Positions 33,571-42,507 of a stretch of 64,000 bases of DNA are shown piece by piece. The notes beneath the pieces were generated by a model, which saw only the letters and a list, made by a program, of their open reading frames with translations, was not told the origin of the DNA and did not search any database. Source of the DNA: Nocardioidaceae bacterium (GTDB lineage Bacteria > Actinomycetota > Actinomycetes > Propionibacteriales > Nocardioidaceae); the NCBI GenBank assembly GCA_030447865.1, contig JAUJOD010000006.1, forward strand, positions 1 through 64,000, written 5' to 3'. How positions within the stretch are numbered: the stretch's first letter is position 1; the number at the start of each line of letters is the position of its first letter. A program made the position numbers and the translations under genes.

Positions 33571-34895
33571 CGTGATTCGGTGGCAGCACTTTAGGCGGTG
33601 AGTGCTGGGGGTGTCATCGCCTCGGTTTCGTGGTCGGTGGTGGTGGCGTCGAGGAGGGTCATGCGGGAGCGGGCGAGGACGTCGAGGCTCAGGTAGCGGC
33701 GGCCTTCAATCCATTCGTCGTGTTGTTCGGCCAGGACGGCTCCAACGAGGCGGACCAGGGCGGTGCGGTCGGGGAAGATGCCGACGACGTCGGTTCGTCT
33801 GCGGATCTCTCGGTTGAGACGCTCGGCGGGGTTGTTGGACCAGATCTGCCGCCAGAGCTCTTTCGGGAACGCGGTGAACGCGAGGATGTCGGTCCGGGCT
33901 TGCTCGAGATGCTCAGCAACGGCGGGGAGCTTGGCGGTGAGCCCGTCGACGACCCGGTCGAACTGGGCGTGCACGGCGGCGGCGTCTGGCTGGTCATAGA
34001 TCGAGTGCAGCATCGCCTTGACCCAGCCCCAGCTGGACTTGGGTGTCACGGCCATCAGGTTGGCGGCGTAGTGGGTGCGGCAGCGCTGCCAGGACGCGCC
34101 GGGCAGGGTGGCGCCGATGGCGCCGACCAGGCCGCTGTGGGCGTCGGCGGTCACTAGCGCCACTCCGGACAACCCACGGTGGGTCAGGCCGCGGAAGAAC
34201 GCCAACCAGCCGGCGCCGTCTTCGGCGCTGGTGACGTCCAGGCCGAGGATCTCCCGGTGCCCGTCGACGTTGACGCCGGTCGCGACCAGGGCGTGCACAT
34301 TCACCACCCGGCCGCCTTCGCGGACCTTCATCGTCAACGCATCAGCGGCGACGAAGGTGTAGGGGCCGGCGTCGAGTGGCCGGGTGCGGAACGACTCCAC
34401 CTGCTCATCGAGCTCCTTGGCCATCACCGACACCTGCGACTTCGACAACCGGGTGATGCCGAGGGTCTCCACCAGCTTCTCCATCCGCCGGGTCGACACC
34501 CCCAGCAGGTAGCAGGTGGCCACCACCGTAGTCAGCGCCCGCTCCGCCCGGCGGCGGCGTTCCAACAACCAGTCCGGGAAGTACGACCCTGCCCGTAGCT
34601 TCGGGATCGCAACCTCAACCGTGCCGGCCCCGGGTGTCCCACTCCCGACCCCGGTAACCATTGCGAGAGTTGACCCGCTCCTGGCTACGAAGCCCATAAG
34701 GGGCGCCACAGATCGCATCGGCCTCCGCGCCCATCAACGCCTCGGCGAATGTCTTCAGCATCGAGCGCAAAAGATCCGGCTCGGCGCGCTCAAGGTGCTC
34801 ACAGATGAAGGTGGACAGGTCAATACTGTTGGGGTTGGCGGTCATCGTGACGATCTCCTTCAGTTCGACTTTCAGCGGTCTTCTGAAGAATCACG
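33571..34895 (-). mobile_element. IS256-family insertion sequence, frameshifted transposase
   Basis: About 1.3 kb. The ends share CGTGATTC (33571-33578 and, inverted, 34888-34895) with further partial matches, consistent with terminal inverted repeats. The boundaries are approximate and I found no target duplication. Confidence 0.65.
33591..34845 (-). pseudogene. IS256-family transposase (Mutator-like), single-base frameshift
   Basis: The N-terminal frame (34845-34615) reads LRSMLKTFAEALMGAEADAI then RVNSRNGYRGREWDTR and stops. The rest (about 34640-33591) continues VEVAIPKLRAGSYFPDWLLE, FVAADALTMKVREGG, VTADAHSGL and AERLNREIRRRTDVVGIFP, covering the DDE residues. One extra G in the run at 34628-34634 breaks the frame. 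Restoring it gives a typical transposase of about 415 aa. As written the element cannot move itself. Confidence 0.85.
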
Positions 34896-34974
34896 CGATG
34901 GCCGTCCTCATGTCACGACGCCACGCTCACAGCGGGCCAGTCGTACACCACGTCCCTGGACTCATCTTGCAGGC

Positions 34975-35172
34975 ATGGACAAGATCGAGATGCAGTGCCC
35001 CGAGTGTGGCTCGAAGGTTCGCTTCCAACTCTCCGACGTCGCAGCTCAGCGAACCGTTCGCTGTGGACGCGGCCACGCCATGAAGCTCGAAGACAAGGGC
35101 GGCGGAGCAAGAAAGGCCGACAAGGCCATGAAGGACCTCGAGAAGTCGATCAAGCGGCTAGGCCGCCGGTAA
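34975..35172 (+). CDS. Small zinc-ribbon protein
   Basis: 65 aa. MDKIEMQCPECGSKVRF then TVRCGRGHAMKL: a C-x2-C pair plus C/H residues as in small zinc ribbons that recognise nucleic acid or peptides. The C-terminal half is Lys-rich (KADKAMKDLEKSIKRLGRR). Flanked by an IS256 element and a decayed resistance gene. Function unknown; the clean ribbon argues that it is real. Confidence 0.6.
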   Translation: MDKIEMQCPECGSKVRFQLSDVAAQRTVRCGRGHAMKLEDKGGGARKADKAMKDLEKSIKRLGRR

Positions 35173-35274
35173 GCCTCCTCGCCCGTCCGCGACCCGCCTC
35201 CCTCCCTCATCGCATTCATACCTTCGAACCGGCTAGAGGGCTGTCTCTGTCGAGATGAACGTAGGAGCGAGGCG

Positions 35275-35299
35275 CTCTCTATCGCCCTCCGATAGAGAG
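35275..35299 (+). terminator. Hairpin, possible terminator
   Basis: CTCTCTATCG pairs perfectly with CGATAGAGAG across a 5-nt loop. No T-run on either side, so terminator function is uncertain. Confidence 0.35.
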
Positions 35300-35324
35300 A
35301 CGCGGCCGCGCCGGTACGACGGTG

Positions 35325-35621
35325 TGCGCGCCGGGTCAGCGAGTTCGAGGCAGAGTTCCCGGCGACGGCGATCAGCCAGGTGCTGAAAAGCTGCACGCCG
35401 CTGGCGCAATCCCCCGCCCACCCGAGCTGCGAGCCGAGCGCTGCCGCATCACCGGCGCCATTCCGACCGACCAGGTGCACACCTTCGAGCAACGACTTCC
35501 CGATCTCACCCAGGGCGAGGGGTTCTTCTTCTCCCGGCCTGCGGGTTATGAGCCCGTCCATGACCCGCCGCCAGCCCGGGCCATCAGCGGCGCCGGCCGG
35601 GCGGCGCGGCGGCCAACCTGA
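35325..35621 (+). pseudogene. C-terminal remnant of a TetM/Otr(A)-like ribosomal protection GTPase
   Basis: The plus strand encodes VSEFEAEFPATAISQVLK and, one frame on from about 35388, LHAAGAIPRPPELRAERCRI and TGAIPTDQVHTFEQRLPDLT then QGEGFFFSRPAGYEPV. This is the pattern of the last domain of tetracycline ribosomal protection proteins (IPxxxVxxxxxxLPxLTxGEG, then a YxPV end). The GTPase and middle domains are absent. A dead fragment of about 95 codons at the edge of the accessory region. Confidence 0.6.
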
Positions 35622-35642
35622 GGCACGCTTGGGACCTATTTG

Positions 35643-35681
35643 TGGAGTCCCTCCGGCACCACACGCCGGGAGTACTCCACG
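35643..35681 (-). terminator. Imperfect hairpin downstream of ddl
   Basis: GTGGAGTCCCTCCGGC and GCCGGGAGTACTCCAC form an imperfect 16-bp stem just after the ddl stop. Read on the minus strand it is followed by AAATAGG, so it is a weak terminator candidate. Confidence 0.4.
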
Positions 35682-35687
35682 AACGCC

Positions 35688-36803
35688 TCACCGCAGGCCC
35701 ATTGGGCGGTTCATCGCGAGGGCGAGCAGCCGGTCGATGAGCTCCGGATAGCTGACGCCGGACTCCGCCCACATCCGCGGGTACATCGACGACGGCGTGA
35801 AGCCCGGCATCGTGTTGATCTCGTTGACCGTGACGGTGCCGTCCGCCCCCAGGAAGAAGTCGGCGCGCGCGAGCCCTTCGCAGTCCAGCGCCGTGAAGGC
35901 CGCGATCGCCAGTGACTGGATCTGCTCGACCACCTCCGGACGCAGATTCGCCGGCACGTCGAGGCGGACGCCTTCTTCGCCGAGGTACTTGGCGGCATAG
36001 TCGTAGAACTCGTGCTCGCCGTACCCCGCGATCTCCGCGAGAGCGCTGGCGTCGACGCCTCCGTCGAGCCGCTGCAGTAGGCCGCACTCGATCTCGCGCG
36101 ACCGCTCTGCAGCGGCTTCCACCACCACCTTGGGGTCGAACGTGCGAGCATGCCCGACCGCATCGTCAAGCTCGTCTCGCCCGTGCACCTTGGTGATGCC
36201 AAGGCTGGACCCACCCCGCGCGGGTTTGACGAACACGGGGTAGCCGAGCGCCTCCACCGCCTCGCGGCTCGCCGCGGGGTCGCCGTCCCATTCGCGCGGC
36301 TTGATCACGACGTACGGCGCGACAGGGAGCCCGTTGGCCCTCAGCACCACCTTCATGTACTCCTTGTCCATCCCAACCGCCGAGGCGAGCACGCCTGACC
36401 CGACGTACCGGACGCCGGCGATCTCGAACAGCCCCTGAACAGTGCCGTCCTCTCCCCACGGGCCGTGCAACAGCGGGAACACCACGTCAACGGCACCCAG
36501 CGCCCGCGGCCCCTCACTCGAGTCCACTGCGACGATCTGCCGCCGGTTCGGGTCGGTGCTGAGCGCAACAGCGGTTGCGGTGTCGTCGACATACGGCGTC
36601 TGTTGCGCCGTCAGCAGGAGTTGGTCGGTGGGGGCCGACTCGAGCACCCACTTGCCGTTGACCGATATGCCGATCGGCACGACGTCGTACTTGTCCTTGT
36701 CGATCGCCGCCAAGACGCTGGCCGCCGTCGAACAGGAGACGGCGTGCTCGGCTGAGCGGCCGCCGAAGACCACGGCGACCCGTGGTTTGGAGGATGCGTT
36801 CAT
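35688..36803 (-). CDS. ddl: D-alanine-D-alanine ligase
   Basis: 371 aa. ATP-grasp ligase making the D-Ala-D-Ala dipeptide of peptidoglycan in the cytoplasm. Signature VAVVFGGRSAEHAVS (N-terminus), FPLLHGPWGEDGTVQGLFE, FVKPARGGSSLGITKV (phosphate grip) and ADFFLGADGTVTVNEINTMPG in two pieces (Mg ligands). ATG 36803 is the family start; the longer frame adds junk. In many actinobacteria ddl follows gpsA and is followed by thiL. Here the order is cut by IS110 upstream and by an accessory region downstream. Intact. Confidence 0.97.
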   Translation of the reverse strand: MNASSKPRVAVVFGGRSAEHAVSCSTAASVLAAIDKDKYDVVPIGISVNGKWVLESAPTDQLLLTAQQTPYVDDTATAVALSTDPNRRQIVAVDSSEGPRALGAVDVVFPLLHGPWGEDGTVQGLFEIAGVRYVGSGVLASAVGMDKEYMKVVLRANGLPVAPYVVIKPREWDGDPAASREAVEALGYPVFVKPARGGSSLGITKVHGRDELDDAVGHARTFDPKVVVEAAAERSREIECGLLQRLDGGVDASALAEIAGYGEHEFYDYAAKYLGEEGVRLDVPANLRPEVVEQIQSLAIAAFTALDCEGLARADFFLGADGTVTVNEINTMPGFTPSSMYPRMWAESGVSYPELIDRLLALAMNRPMGLR

Positions 36804-37082
36804 CGCCCGGAGCCTATCTGCACTACACCGGTTGTCTGCACCACAATGGGGGTCAGTGTCAGGGTGATGCTGCCGCTGTTGCGGTGGTTGGATCCTGATC
36901 ACCCGGCGTCTGGCTCACACAATGGGTGTCGCCTTTGGGCTGACGAGCATGCGTTTTGCCGGCGTCGGGTGTGAAGGACCGGCCGGCGTGACTTGATAGG
37001 AGCGTGGCTTCGCCCCCACTGAGATGTGTCCGCCGACCGGCCCAACCGTCCAGTCACTCAGGAAGTGAAGGAGGCAACTCCC
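36804..37082. other. ddl upstream region and IS110 left noncoding end
   Basis: The ddl promoter must lie in the part nearest 36804. From about 36905 to 37082 the sequence belongs to the IS110 left end, the place where this family encodes its bridge RNA. It contains ACCGGCCGGCGTGACTTG followed by ATAGGAGCGTGG (about 36978-37007), with relatives at 21.9 and 25.5 kb. Confidence 0.5.
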
Positions 37083-38149
37083 ATGGTTGTTGTTGGGGCC
37101 GATGTGCACAAGCGGAGCCATACGTTCGTCGCGGTCGACGAGGTCGGCAAGAAGCTGGGTCAACTCACGGTCCCGGCTGATGGCAAGGGCCACGACCAGG
37201 CGATCTGCTGGGCGCAACGCGAGTTCGGTGAGGACCTGCGGTGGGGCATCGAGGACTGTCGCCATCTGTCGGCTCGGTTGGAGATCGACCTGCTCGATGC
37301 GGGGCAGGCGGTGGTTCGGGTGCCACCGAAGCTGATGGCCCAGACCCGCACGTCGGCGCGGACCCGGGGCAAGTCTGACCCGATCGATGCGCTCGCGGTC
37401 GCGCGGGCGGTGCTGCGTGAGCCGGATCTGCCGGTGGCCACCCATGACGAGGCCTCGCGGGAGCTGAAACTGCTGGTGGACAGGCGCGATGACCTGGTCA
37501 AACAGCGCACCGGGGACGTGAACCGGTTCCGCTGGCACCTGCACCGGATCGACCCCACCATCGACCCGGCACCCAAGTCACTGAACCGGGCCAAGACCCG
37601 CGCCCGGCTTGCTGATCTGCTCAAGGCCATGACTGGGATCGATGCTCGGCTGGCCCGGGAGCTGCTGGGCGACATCGAAGCTGTCACGATGCGGATCAAT
37701 GCCTTGGAGAAGGAAATCACTGCCCTGGTCACCCTCCAGGCACCGGCCCTGCTCGAGTTGCCTGGCTGCGGCGCCCTGACCGCGGCCAAGATCGCCGGGG
37801 AGACCGCGGGGATCAGCCGGTTCGCCCACGAAGCGAAGTACGCCATGCACGCCGGTGTCGCGCCCATCCCGGTCTGGTCGGGCCGCACCGAGGGACGGGT
37901 CCGGATGAACAAGTCCGGAAACAGGCAGCTCAACACCGCGCTGCACCGCATCGCGGTCACCCAGATCCGCCTCGATGGCCTGGGAGCCGCGTACTACCGC
38001 AAACGGCTCGAGCGCGGCGACTCCACAACCGAAGCGCTGCGTGCGCTCAAACGACGCCCGGCCCGCACTGTGTTCAACACCCTGAAGAACAACCCATCAA
38101 CCGCGGCAGAGCCTTATCTCCCAGCCGCGGCTTGACATAGGAGAAACGC
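36905..38149 (+). mobile_element. Complete IS110-family element
   Basis: The transposase gene plus about 180 bp of 5' noncoding DNA, inserted between ddl and the divergent PLP-enzyme gene. The right end is close to TTGACATAGGAG, immediately before the PLP gene's ATG (38150). IS110 elements lack classic inverted repeats and target duplications, so the limits are approximate. Confidence 0.75.
37083..38135 (+). CDS. IS110-family DEDD recombinase/transposase
   Basis: 350 aa. N-terminal RuvC-like DEDD domain: VVVGADVHKRSHTF (first Asp), WGIEDCRHLSARLEI (Glu), GKSDPIDALAVARA (Asp). C-terminal Tnp domain with ALLELPGCGALTAAKIAGET and RMNKSGNRQLNTALHRIA, where the catalytic Ser lies. These enzymes use a bridge RNA from the element's noncoding end to choose target and donor. 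ATG 37083 has GGAGG upstream. Intact. Confidence 0.95.
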   Translation: MVVVGADVHKRSHTFVAVDEVGKKLGQLTVPADGKGHDQAICWAQREFGEDLRWGIEDCRHLSARLEIDLLDAGQAVVRVPPKLMAQTRTSARTRGKSDPIDALAVARAVLREPDLPVATHDEASRELKLLVDRRDDLVKQRTGDVNRFRWHLHRIDPTIDPAPKSLNRAKTRARLADLLKAMTGIDARLARELLGDIEAVTMRINALEKEITALVTLQAPALLELPGCGALTAAKIAGETAGISRFAHEAKYAMHAGVAPIPVWSGRTEGRVRMNKSGNRQLNTALHRIAVTQIRLDGLGAAYYRKRLERGDSTTEALRALKRRPARTVFNTLKNNPSTAAEPYLPAAA

Positions 38150-39235
38150 ATGACGACATCCGATGCCCATGCCGAACTGCGCCTCCCCACCGTGGCGGTC
38201 AAGGCCGGCCGGCCCGAGGTGCAGCCCGACCAGCCGCTCAACGAGCCACTGGTGATGGCCTCCACCTACGTCGCGGGCGGTGCCGTCGAGTACGGCCGGT
38301 ACGGCAACCCGACCTGGGCGGCGTTCGAGACAGCTCTGGGCGCGCTCGAGGGCGGCCGGGCCGTGTCATTCGCCTCCGGCATGGCCGCAATCTCGACGAT
38401 CCTCGACCTGGTGGCGCCCGGCGAGACAGTGGTTGCAGCCCGGCACTGCTACCAGGGCGCGCTGGTGCAACTGGCTTCGCTGGAGCAGCGGGGCCTGATC
38501 AAGGTCGTCCTTGTCGACATCGACGACACCGACCAGGTGCTTGCCGCCCTCAACGACGACGTGGCGCTGCTGTGGATCGAGTCGCCGACAAACCCCGCTC
38601 TCGAGGTCGCCGATCTGCCGGTGCTGTGCGCGGCGGCGCGGGAGGCAGGAGTCACCAGCGTCGTCGACAACACGTTTGCCACCCCCGTTGTGCAACGTCC
38701 GCTCGACCTCGGCGCCGATGTCGTCGTGCACTCGGCGACCAAGTATCTCGCCGGACACTCCGACGCGGTCATCGGTGCGGTGGTGACGAGACGCGACGAC
38801 ATCTGGCGGGCGGTCGACGAGAAGCGGCGCACGATGGGAGCCTTGCCGGGCACGCTGGAGGCGTGGCTGGCCCTGCGCGGGCTGCGGACCTTGCATCTTC
38901 GGGTCGAGCGCGCGCAGTCGAACGCCCAAGAGCTCGTACGTCGGGTGGCGCAGCACCGCGCCGTCGACCGGGTCCGCTACCCCGGGTTCGGCGGCATCGT
39001 CGCCCTCGAGATCGCCGGCGGCGCCGGAGCCGCCGACCTGGTCAGCGCCTCCACCCGGCTATGGGTGCACGCAACCAGCCTTGGCGGCGTCGAGTCCTCT
39101 CTCGAGCGTCGCCGCCGCTGGACCAGCGAGCCGCTCACCATCCCCGAGGGCCTGGTCCGCCTCAGCGTCGGCATCGAGGATGTCGACGACCTGTGGTCTG
39201 ATCTCCAGCAGGCGCTGGACGCCGTACCCGGCTAG
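38150..39235 (+). CDS. PLP-dependent Cys/Met metabolism enzyme (cystathionine gamma-synthase/lyase type)
   Basis: 361 aa. EYGRYGNPTWAAFETALGAL, VSFASGMAAI, SVVDNTFATPVVQRPL and VVVHSATKYLAGHSDAVIG (PLP Lys in SATK) are the family blocks. The family covers cystathionine synthase, cystathionine lyase and methionine lyase, which I cannot separate here. It is commonly placed next to gpsA in actinobacteria. Its ribosome site TAGGAG coincides with the right end of IS110, so the insertion may have changed its promoter and supplied the translation start region. Confidence 0.9.
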   Translation: MTTSDAHAELRLPTVAVKAGRPEVQPDQPLNEPLVMASTYVAGGAVEYGRYGNPTWAAFETALGALEGGRAVSFASGMAAISTILDLVAPGETVVAARHCYQGALVQLASLEQRGLIKVVLVDIDDTDQVLAALNDDVALLWIESPTNPALEVADLPVLCAAAREAGVTSVVDNTFATPVVQRPLDLGADVVVHSATKYLAGHSDAVIGAVVTRRDDIWRAVDEKRRTMGALPGTLEAWLALRGLRTLHLRVERAQSNAQELVRRVAQHRAVDRVRYPGFGGIVALEIAGGAGAADLVSASTRLWVHATSLGGVESSLERRRRWTSEPLTIPEGLVRLSVGIEDVDDLWSDLQQALDAVPG

Positions 39236-39278
39236 CCGCCGTCAGCGCGCGACGCCGTACCCGGCTGACCAGTGGAGG

Positions 39279-40280
39279 CTAGGTGCGCTCAGACTTGGCG
39301 GCGCGCGAGATCAGGCTGATCAACATCTCGTGAGGGCTCAGCTCGCCCCGGATCAGCGCCGCCACGTGCTCGACGATCGGCATCTCAACGCCGTGTCGCA
39401 GCGCAAGGTCACGGATCGACTCACACGACGCGACCCCCTCGGCGACTTGTCGGGTCGAGGCGGCGATCTCCTCGACGCTCATCCCGCCACCGAGCTTCTC
39501 GCCGAAGGATCGGTTCCGCGAGAGCGGTGACGAGCACGTCGCGACCAGGTCGCCCAGACCAGCCAGCCCGGAGAACGTGTAGGTATCCGCGCCCATCGCC
39601 ACCCCCAGTCGCGCCGTCTCGGCCAGGCCACGGGTGATGACGGTCGCCGTCGCGTTGTCACCGAAGCCCAGGCCGATCGCCATACCAACGGCGAGTGCGA
39701 TGACGTTCTTCGTGGCTCCGCCCAGCTCGCAGCCGACCACGTCGGTGTTCGTGTAGGGGCGGAACACCGGACTGTGGCAACGCGCCTGTAGTCGCGCAGC
39801 CGTCGACTCGTCGGTGCAGGCGATCACCGACGCAGCCGGCTGCCGGGCCGCGATCTCCGCCGACAGGTTGGGACCGGAAAGCACCGCCACTCGCCCCCCG
39901 CCGATGCCCGTGACCTCGTCGATCACCTCGCTCATCCGTTTCGCCGTGCCGAGCTCGACACCCTTCATCAGGCTCATCAGCACGGCGTCCGGTGCGACGT
40001 GGTGGGCCCACTGCTGGAGGTTCGAGCGCAGCGACTGCGACGGTACGGCGAGTACGACGATCGACGCGGCCGCGAGCGCCTCCTCGGGATCGTGGGTTGC
40101 GCTGACCGTCTCTGGCAGTACCACGCCGGGAAGGTAATCGGCGTTCTCGTGGGACTCGTTGATCTGAGCGCTGACCTCCTCGCGACGGGCCCACATCATC
40201 ACATCGTTGCCCGCGTCTGCCAGCACCAGCGAGAACGCCGTACCCCACGACCCCGACCCGAAGACGGCGACCTTACTCAT
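39279..40280 (-). CDS. gpsA: Glycerol-3-phosphate dehydrogenase [NAD(P)+]
   Basis: 333 aa. [20 protein letters not shown] (dinucleotide fold), [59 protein letters not shown] (catalytic Lys) and [20 protein letters not shown] are all conserved. Makes sn-glycerol 3-phosphate for phospholipids. ATG 40280 is the family start. It lies 7 nt downstream of plsC, which uses its product, so the two form a lipid operon. Intact. Confidence 0.97.
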   Translation of the reverse strand: MSKVAVFGSGSWGTAFSLVLADAGNDVMMWARREEVSAQINESHENADYLPGVVLPETVSATHDPEEALAAASIVVLAVPSQSLRSNLQQWAHHVAPDAVLMSLMKGVELGTAKRMSEVIDEVTGIGGGRVAVLSGPNLSAEIAARQPAASVIACTDESTAARLQARCHSPVFRPYTNTDVVGCELGGATKNVIALAVGMAIGLGFGDNATATVITRGLAETARLGVAMGADTYTFSGLAGLGDLVATCSSPLSRNRSFGEKLGGGMSVEEIAASTRQVAEGVASCESIRDLALRHGVEMPIVEHVAALIRGELSPHEMLISLISRAAKSERT

Positions 40281-40287
40281 GCCGAAC

Positions 40288-41085
40288 TCATGTCGACTCA
40301 CCCGGGCGCGCTTCGTGGGCCGGGGACGACGCGGCTGGCCGCGCCTCGCGGGTCTGATGTGGGTTCCCGGTGTCGGGTACGCCCGCCGTCTTCGGGTCGT
40401 ACCGGTGCTCTGGGGCTTGCTCACCGCGGATCTGCTCGAGCAGGGCGGTGATGGCGGCCATGATGCGGTCGGTCGCCTCCCGAAGCACCGCAGGACTCAG
40501 CGGCTGGCCCTGTAGGTCCGACAGGTCCAGCGGCTCACCCGCTGCCACGTGCATTGTCTTCCGTGGGAACAGCAACGGTTTACGGGCGTACGGCGGCAGC
40601 AGATGGTTGGGTCCCCACTGCGCGCACGGGACGACGGGGCACCCGGTGGCAAGGGCGATCCGAGCCGCTCCAGTCTTGCCGACCATCGGCCACAGGTCGG
40701 GGTCTCGGGAGATGGTGCCCTCCGGGTAGACGATCACGCATCTCCCGCTGTTGACAGCCGCTATCGCGGCGGTGAACGCCTTCGCGGCGTCGGTCGACTT
40801 GCGGTAGACCGGGATCTGCCCTGCGCTGGTAATGATTCGACCAACCACCGGTACGGCGAAGACCTCCGCCTTGCCGAGGAAACGCGGCACTCGGCCGTTG
40901 TCGACGACGAAGTGGCCAAACGGCACCGGGTCGAACTCCGACACGTGGTTGGTGACGAGCACGCAGCCCCCCTCGCGCGGGAGATGCTCGCCCCCGCGCC
41001 AGTCTCGCTTGGTGAGCAGCGTCAAGGGCCACCGCAGCAGCGCGATGACCAGCGTCATCGCCCAACCGCGTTGGTCCGTCACCAC
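40288..41085 (-). CDS. plsC: 1-acyl-sn-glycerol-3-phosphate acyltransferase
   Basis: 265 aa. The acyltransferase motif NHVSEFD (NHx4D), [20 protein letters not shown] and YPEGTISRD (block III) are present, with an N-terminal membrane helix ([15 protein letters not shown]). Acylates lysophosphatidate at the membrane. GTG 41085 with GGAGG just upstream. Upstream of gpsA on the same strand. The C-terminal 40 residues are polar and variable. Confidence 0.92.
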   Translation of the reverse strand: MVTDQRGWAMTLVIALLRWPLTLLTKRDWRGGEHLPREGGCVLVTNHVSEFDPVPFGHFVVDNGRVPRFLGKAEVFAVPVVGRIITSAGQIPVYRKSTDAAKAFTAAIAAVNSGRCVIVYPEGTISRDPDLWPMVGKTGAARIALATGCPVVPCAQWGPNHLLPPYARKPLLFPRKTMHVAAGEPLDLSDLQGQPLSPAVLREATDRIMAAITALLEQIRGEQAPEHRYDPKTAGVPDTGNPHQTREARPAASSPAHEARPGEST

Positions 41086-41172
41086 CTGACCTCCTTCGTC
41101 GGCTGCCCAAGCAGGCGAACAGTGTCGTCTACCGAACCTGGCGGTGTCGAGCAGGTGGCAAGATCGACGCTG

Positions 41173-41811
41173 ATGTCAGCGCAGGCCACCTGGACGCTGC
41201 TCGTCCCGGTCAAACAGACAGCGATCGCCAAGTCCCGGCTCAGCGACTTCCCCCCTCCGATCCGCCAGCGGCTCGCGCTGGCGTTCGCCCAAGACACGGT
41301 CTCGGCAGCGGTCGGCTGCCCTGAGGTGCGCCGGGTTGTCGTGGTGACCAACGACCCCGAGGGGCGCCGGCTGGCCGACTTGGGAGCTCTGGTGGTGCCC
41401 GACCTTCCAGACGCCGGGCTCAACCCGGCCCTTCACCACGCCGCCGAACTCGTCCGCCGGCGCGACCCGACCGCCGCGGTGGCCGCCATGTCGGCCGACC
41501 TTCCTGCCGTGCGCGCGGTCGACCTGTCAGCGGCGTTCGCGCTGGGGTCCACACCGCGCTGGTTCGTCCCCGACCGGGCTGGTGGAGGTACGACGGTGCT
41601 GGCTGCCCGAGCGCCGGCCGACCTGTCGCCGGCGTTCGGTGCGAGGTCGCGGACCGCCCATCAGGCGTCCGGCGCTGCCGAACTCACAGACGCACGCCTG
41701 GAGCGGCTTCGGCTCGACGTGGACACATCCGGCGACCTACTGCTGGCCGTCAAACTCGGGGTCGGCCGGCACACCGCCGCAGTCCTCTCGACGAAAGACC
41801 CGTCAGGTTGA
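41173..41811 (+). CDS. cofC: 2-phospho-L-lactate/phosphoenolpyruvate guanylyltransferase
   Basis: 212 aa. TLLVPVKQTAIAKSRLSDF is the nucleotidyltransferase P-loop-like start (VPxKxxxxAKSRL) and VVTNDPEGRRLADLGALVVP the second conserved block. CofC/FbiD activates 2-phospholactate or PEP with GTP in coenzyme F420 synthesis, so the organism probably makes F420. Start ATG 41173; divergent from plsC with about 90 bp between. Its last 9 nt overlap the end of the convergent HU gene. Confidence 0.92.
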   Translation: MSAQATWTLLVPVKQTAIAKSRLSDFPPPIRQRLALAFAQDTVSAAVGCPEVRRVVVVTNDPEGRRLADLGALVVPDLPDAGLNPALHHAAELVRRRDPTAAVAAMSADLPAVRAVDLSAAFALGSTPRWFVPDRAGGGTTVLAARAPADLSPAFGARSRTAHQASGAAELTDARLERLRLDVDTSGDLLLAVKLGVGRHTAAVLSTKDPSG

Positions 41812-42474
41812 CGTGTCGCTGTCGGCGCTGCTGGCCTTGGTGGTCGATGAGCTCTTCCGGGTCGTGCTCTTGGCCCCTGAGCCGGTCGAACTCTTGGTGG
41901 CGGAGCCGGTCGAGCTCTTGGTGGCGGAGCCGGTCGAGCTCTTGCTCGAGCTGGTCTTCTCAGCGGCGCTCTTCTTGGCGGTAGTGCTCGGCTTCGTGGC
42001 TCTGCTCTGCTTGGCTGGGCTCCTCTTCGCCGCTTGCTGCCTCGCCGCCGAGCTCGACGTGGACGGTGTTGAGGCGGCTGGTCCCGACCCGGTTGACTCC
42101 TTCACGGGGTCATCACCAGTCGCCGAGTTCTCCGCAGCAGTCTTGTCGACCGTGGATGTCTTCGCCCCCGAGTCCTCGGCACTCTTAGGAGGCTCCTTCT
42201 CCCCGGAGACGACTGCGCGCAGTTCCGACCCCGCACGGAACCTCGGCACCGCCGTCTCCGTTGACGTGCTCTGCTCGCCAGTGCGCGGGTTACGCACGGC
42301 CCGGGCCGGGCGGATGACCTTCTCGAAGGCGCCGAACCCAGTGAGCGCCACCTTCTCGCCTCTGGCCACCTCCCTCGTGATCGTGTCAAGCACCGACTCG
42401 AGAGCATGCTGAGCTGTCTTCTTGTTTCCCTCGAAGTGGTTCGACAACGCGTCGATCAGTTGGCTCTTGTTCAC
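41803..42474 (-). CDS. hup: HU-family nucleoid protein with long Ser/Thr/Lys/Ala tail
   Basis: 223 aa. Residues 1-90 are HU: MNKSQLIDALSNHFEGNKKT, EKVALTGFGAFEKVIRPAR, then RNPRTGEQ and VPRFRAGSELRAVV. The remaining 130 residues are a low-complexity histone H1-like tail with repeats of SSTGSATK, as in mycobacterial HupB and streptomycete HupS. HU bends and packages DNA; the tail binds DNA or is modified. The next feature describes a 24-bp DNA repeat in the tail. The tail differs from HupB in being Ser/Thr-rich rather than Lys/Ala-rich. Confidence 0.93.
   Translation of the reverse strand: MNKSQLIDALSNHFEGNKKTAQHALESVLDTITREVARGEKVALTGFGAFEKVIRPARAVRNPRTGEQSTSTETAVPRFRAGSELRAVVSGEKEPPKSAEDSGAKTSTVDKTAAENSATGDDPVKESTGSGPAASTPSTSSSAARQQAAKRSPAKQSRATKPSTTAKKSAAEKTSSSKSSTGSATKSSTGSATKSSTGSGAKSTTRKSSSTTKASSADSDTST
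41879..41946 (-). repeat. 24-bp tandem repeat in the HU tail
   Basis: About 2.8 copies of a 24-nt unit (41879-41902, 41903-41926, 41927-41946), encoding repeated 8-residue SSTGSATK units. Copies one and two differ by one base, so copy number may vary between strains. Confidence 0.85.
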
Positions 42475-42507
42475 AGGCCTTACCTTCCGCGAACTGCTGT
42501 CGGGCCG

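Noticed and set aside
37026-37082. Upstream extension of the IS110 transposase
   Set aside because: The family starts at MVVVGADVHK (37083), and the region before it is the noncoding left end.
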